Below, one piece after another: positions 5,595 through 5,735 of a stretch of 5,735 bases of DNA. The DNA is from Candidatus Aminicenantota bacterium (GTDB lineage Bacteria > Acidobacteriota > Aminicenantia > UBA2199): NCBI GenBank assembly GCA_030671465.1, contig DAOVIP010000143.1, positions 1 to 5,735 of the forward strand, in the 5' to 3' direction. The position numbers were made by a program, and so were the translations under genes. The stretch's first letter is position 1. Each line of letters opens with the position of its first letter. Under the pieces are notes generated by a model. That model did not search any database. It saw only the letters and a list, made by a program, of their open reading frames with translations, and had not been told where the DNA came from.

Positions 5595-5735
5595 CACCCA
5601 CTTGTTAAAAGCAATATCATATAATCGCTAAGATCCATACTGCGCCTTAACCTGTTGTAAACATTTCGTTCATCTCTATTATGTCTATTTCCTTCAATTA
5701 CCTGATGCCCCATTCTCTCTAAAACATTTTTTAAT
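5594..5735 (-). CDS. Possible C-terminal end of an unidentified upstream reading frame (partial)
   Basis: On the minus strand, a frame open from the right edge gives 46 residues and stops at TGA (5596-5594), sharing its last base with the ATG of the histidine kinase (TGATG), an arrangement typical of coupled translation. Its start, LKNVLERMGHQVIEG, resembles the early part of a response-regulator receiver domain, but the rest (with NRLRRSMDLSDYMILL) does not continue that pattern, and no phosphoacceptor aspartate block is recognisable. I cannot name it. An open run this short could be chance in AT-rich DNA, or part of a frameshifted kinase N-terminus. Confidence 0.35.
   Translation of the reverse strand, partial: LKNVLERMGHQVIEGNRHNRDERNVYNRLRRSMDLSDYMILLLTSG

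Overview
The window looks like a chromosomal segment of a Gram-negative bacterium of moderate G+C. Gene content and order (deoxynucleoside kinase, panB, panC, panD, adenosine-kinase-like PfkB protein, next to an SPL-type radical SAM protein), the style of the histidine kinase and the intergenic repeats all remind me of Desulfobacterota (former Deltaproteobacteria, Desulfobacterales-like). That placement is recognition from memory, not a computed result.

Left edge (1-662, + strand): the C-terminal part of a radical SAM protein of the SPL (spore photoproduct lyase-like) family, with its N-terminus outside the window. A 53-bp gap follows. It holds a near-consensus extended -10 sigma70 promoter placed so close to the next ATG that the transcript would be leaderless or nearly so.

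Centre (716-4404, + strand): a compact five-gene operon. A P-loop deoxynucleoside kinase overlaps panB by 14 bp, panB overlaps panC by 4 bp, panC abuts panD, and panD overlaps a PfkB-family (adenosine kinase-like) gene by 4 bp. PanB makes ketopantoate from alpha-ketoisovalerate, PanD makes beta-alanine from aspartate, and PanC joins pantoate to beta-alanine to give pantothenate, the coenzyme A precursor. The ketopantoate reductase (PanE or IlvC) needed in between is not in the window. The two flanking kinases suggest shared expression of nucleoside salvage and CoA precursor supply. All catalytic signatures of PanB, PanC and PanD are present.

Right part (4430-5735): 25 bp after the last operon gene lies a 71-nt tRNA-Ala with anticodon CGC, with the G3:U70 alanine identity pair and no encoded CCA. 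Then comes about 160 bp of AT-rich intergenic DNA with an imperfect tandem repeat and a motif resembling a dispersed-element end. On the minus strand is a compact membrane-anchored histidine kinase with a HisKA plus HATPase core but no sensor domain and no receiver. Its stop codon overlaps the repeat-like motif, and its start overlaps the stop of an unidentified reading frame running off the right edge. This part is more AT-rich than the pan genes and may be eroded.

I see no CRISPR array, transposase, toxin-antitoxin pair or clearly new system. The points most worth checking are the near-leaderless promoter, the altered LID region of the deoxynucleoside kinase, and the condition of the histidine kinase locus.
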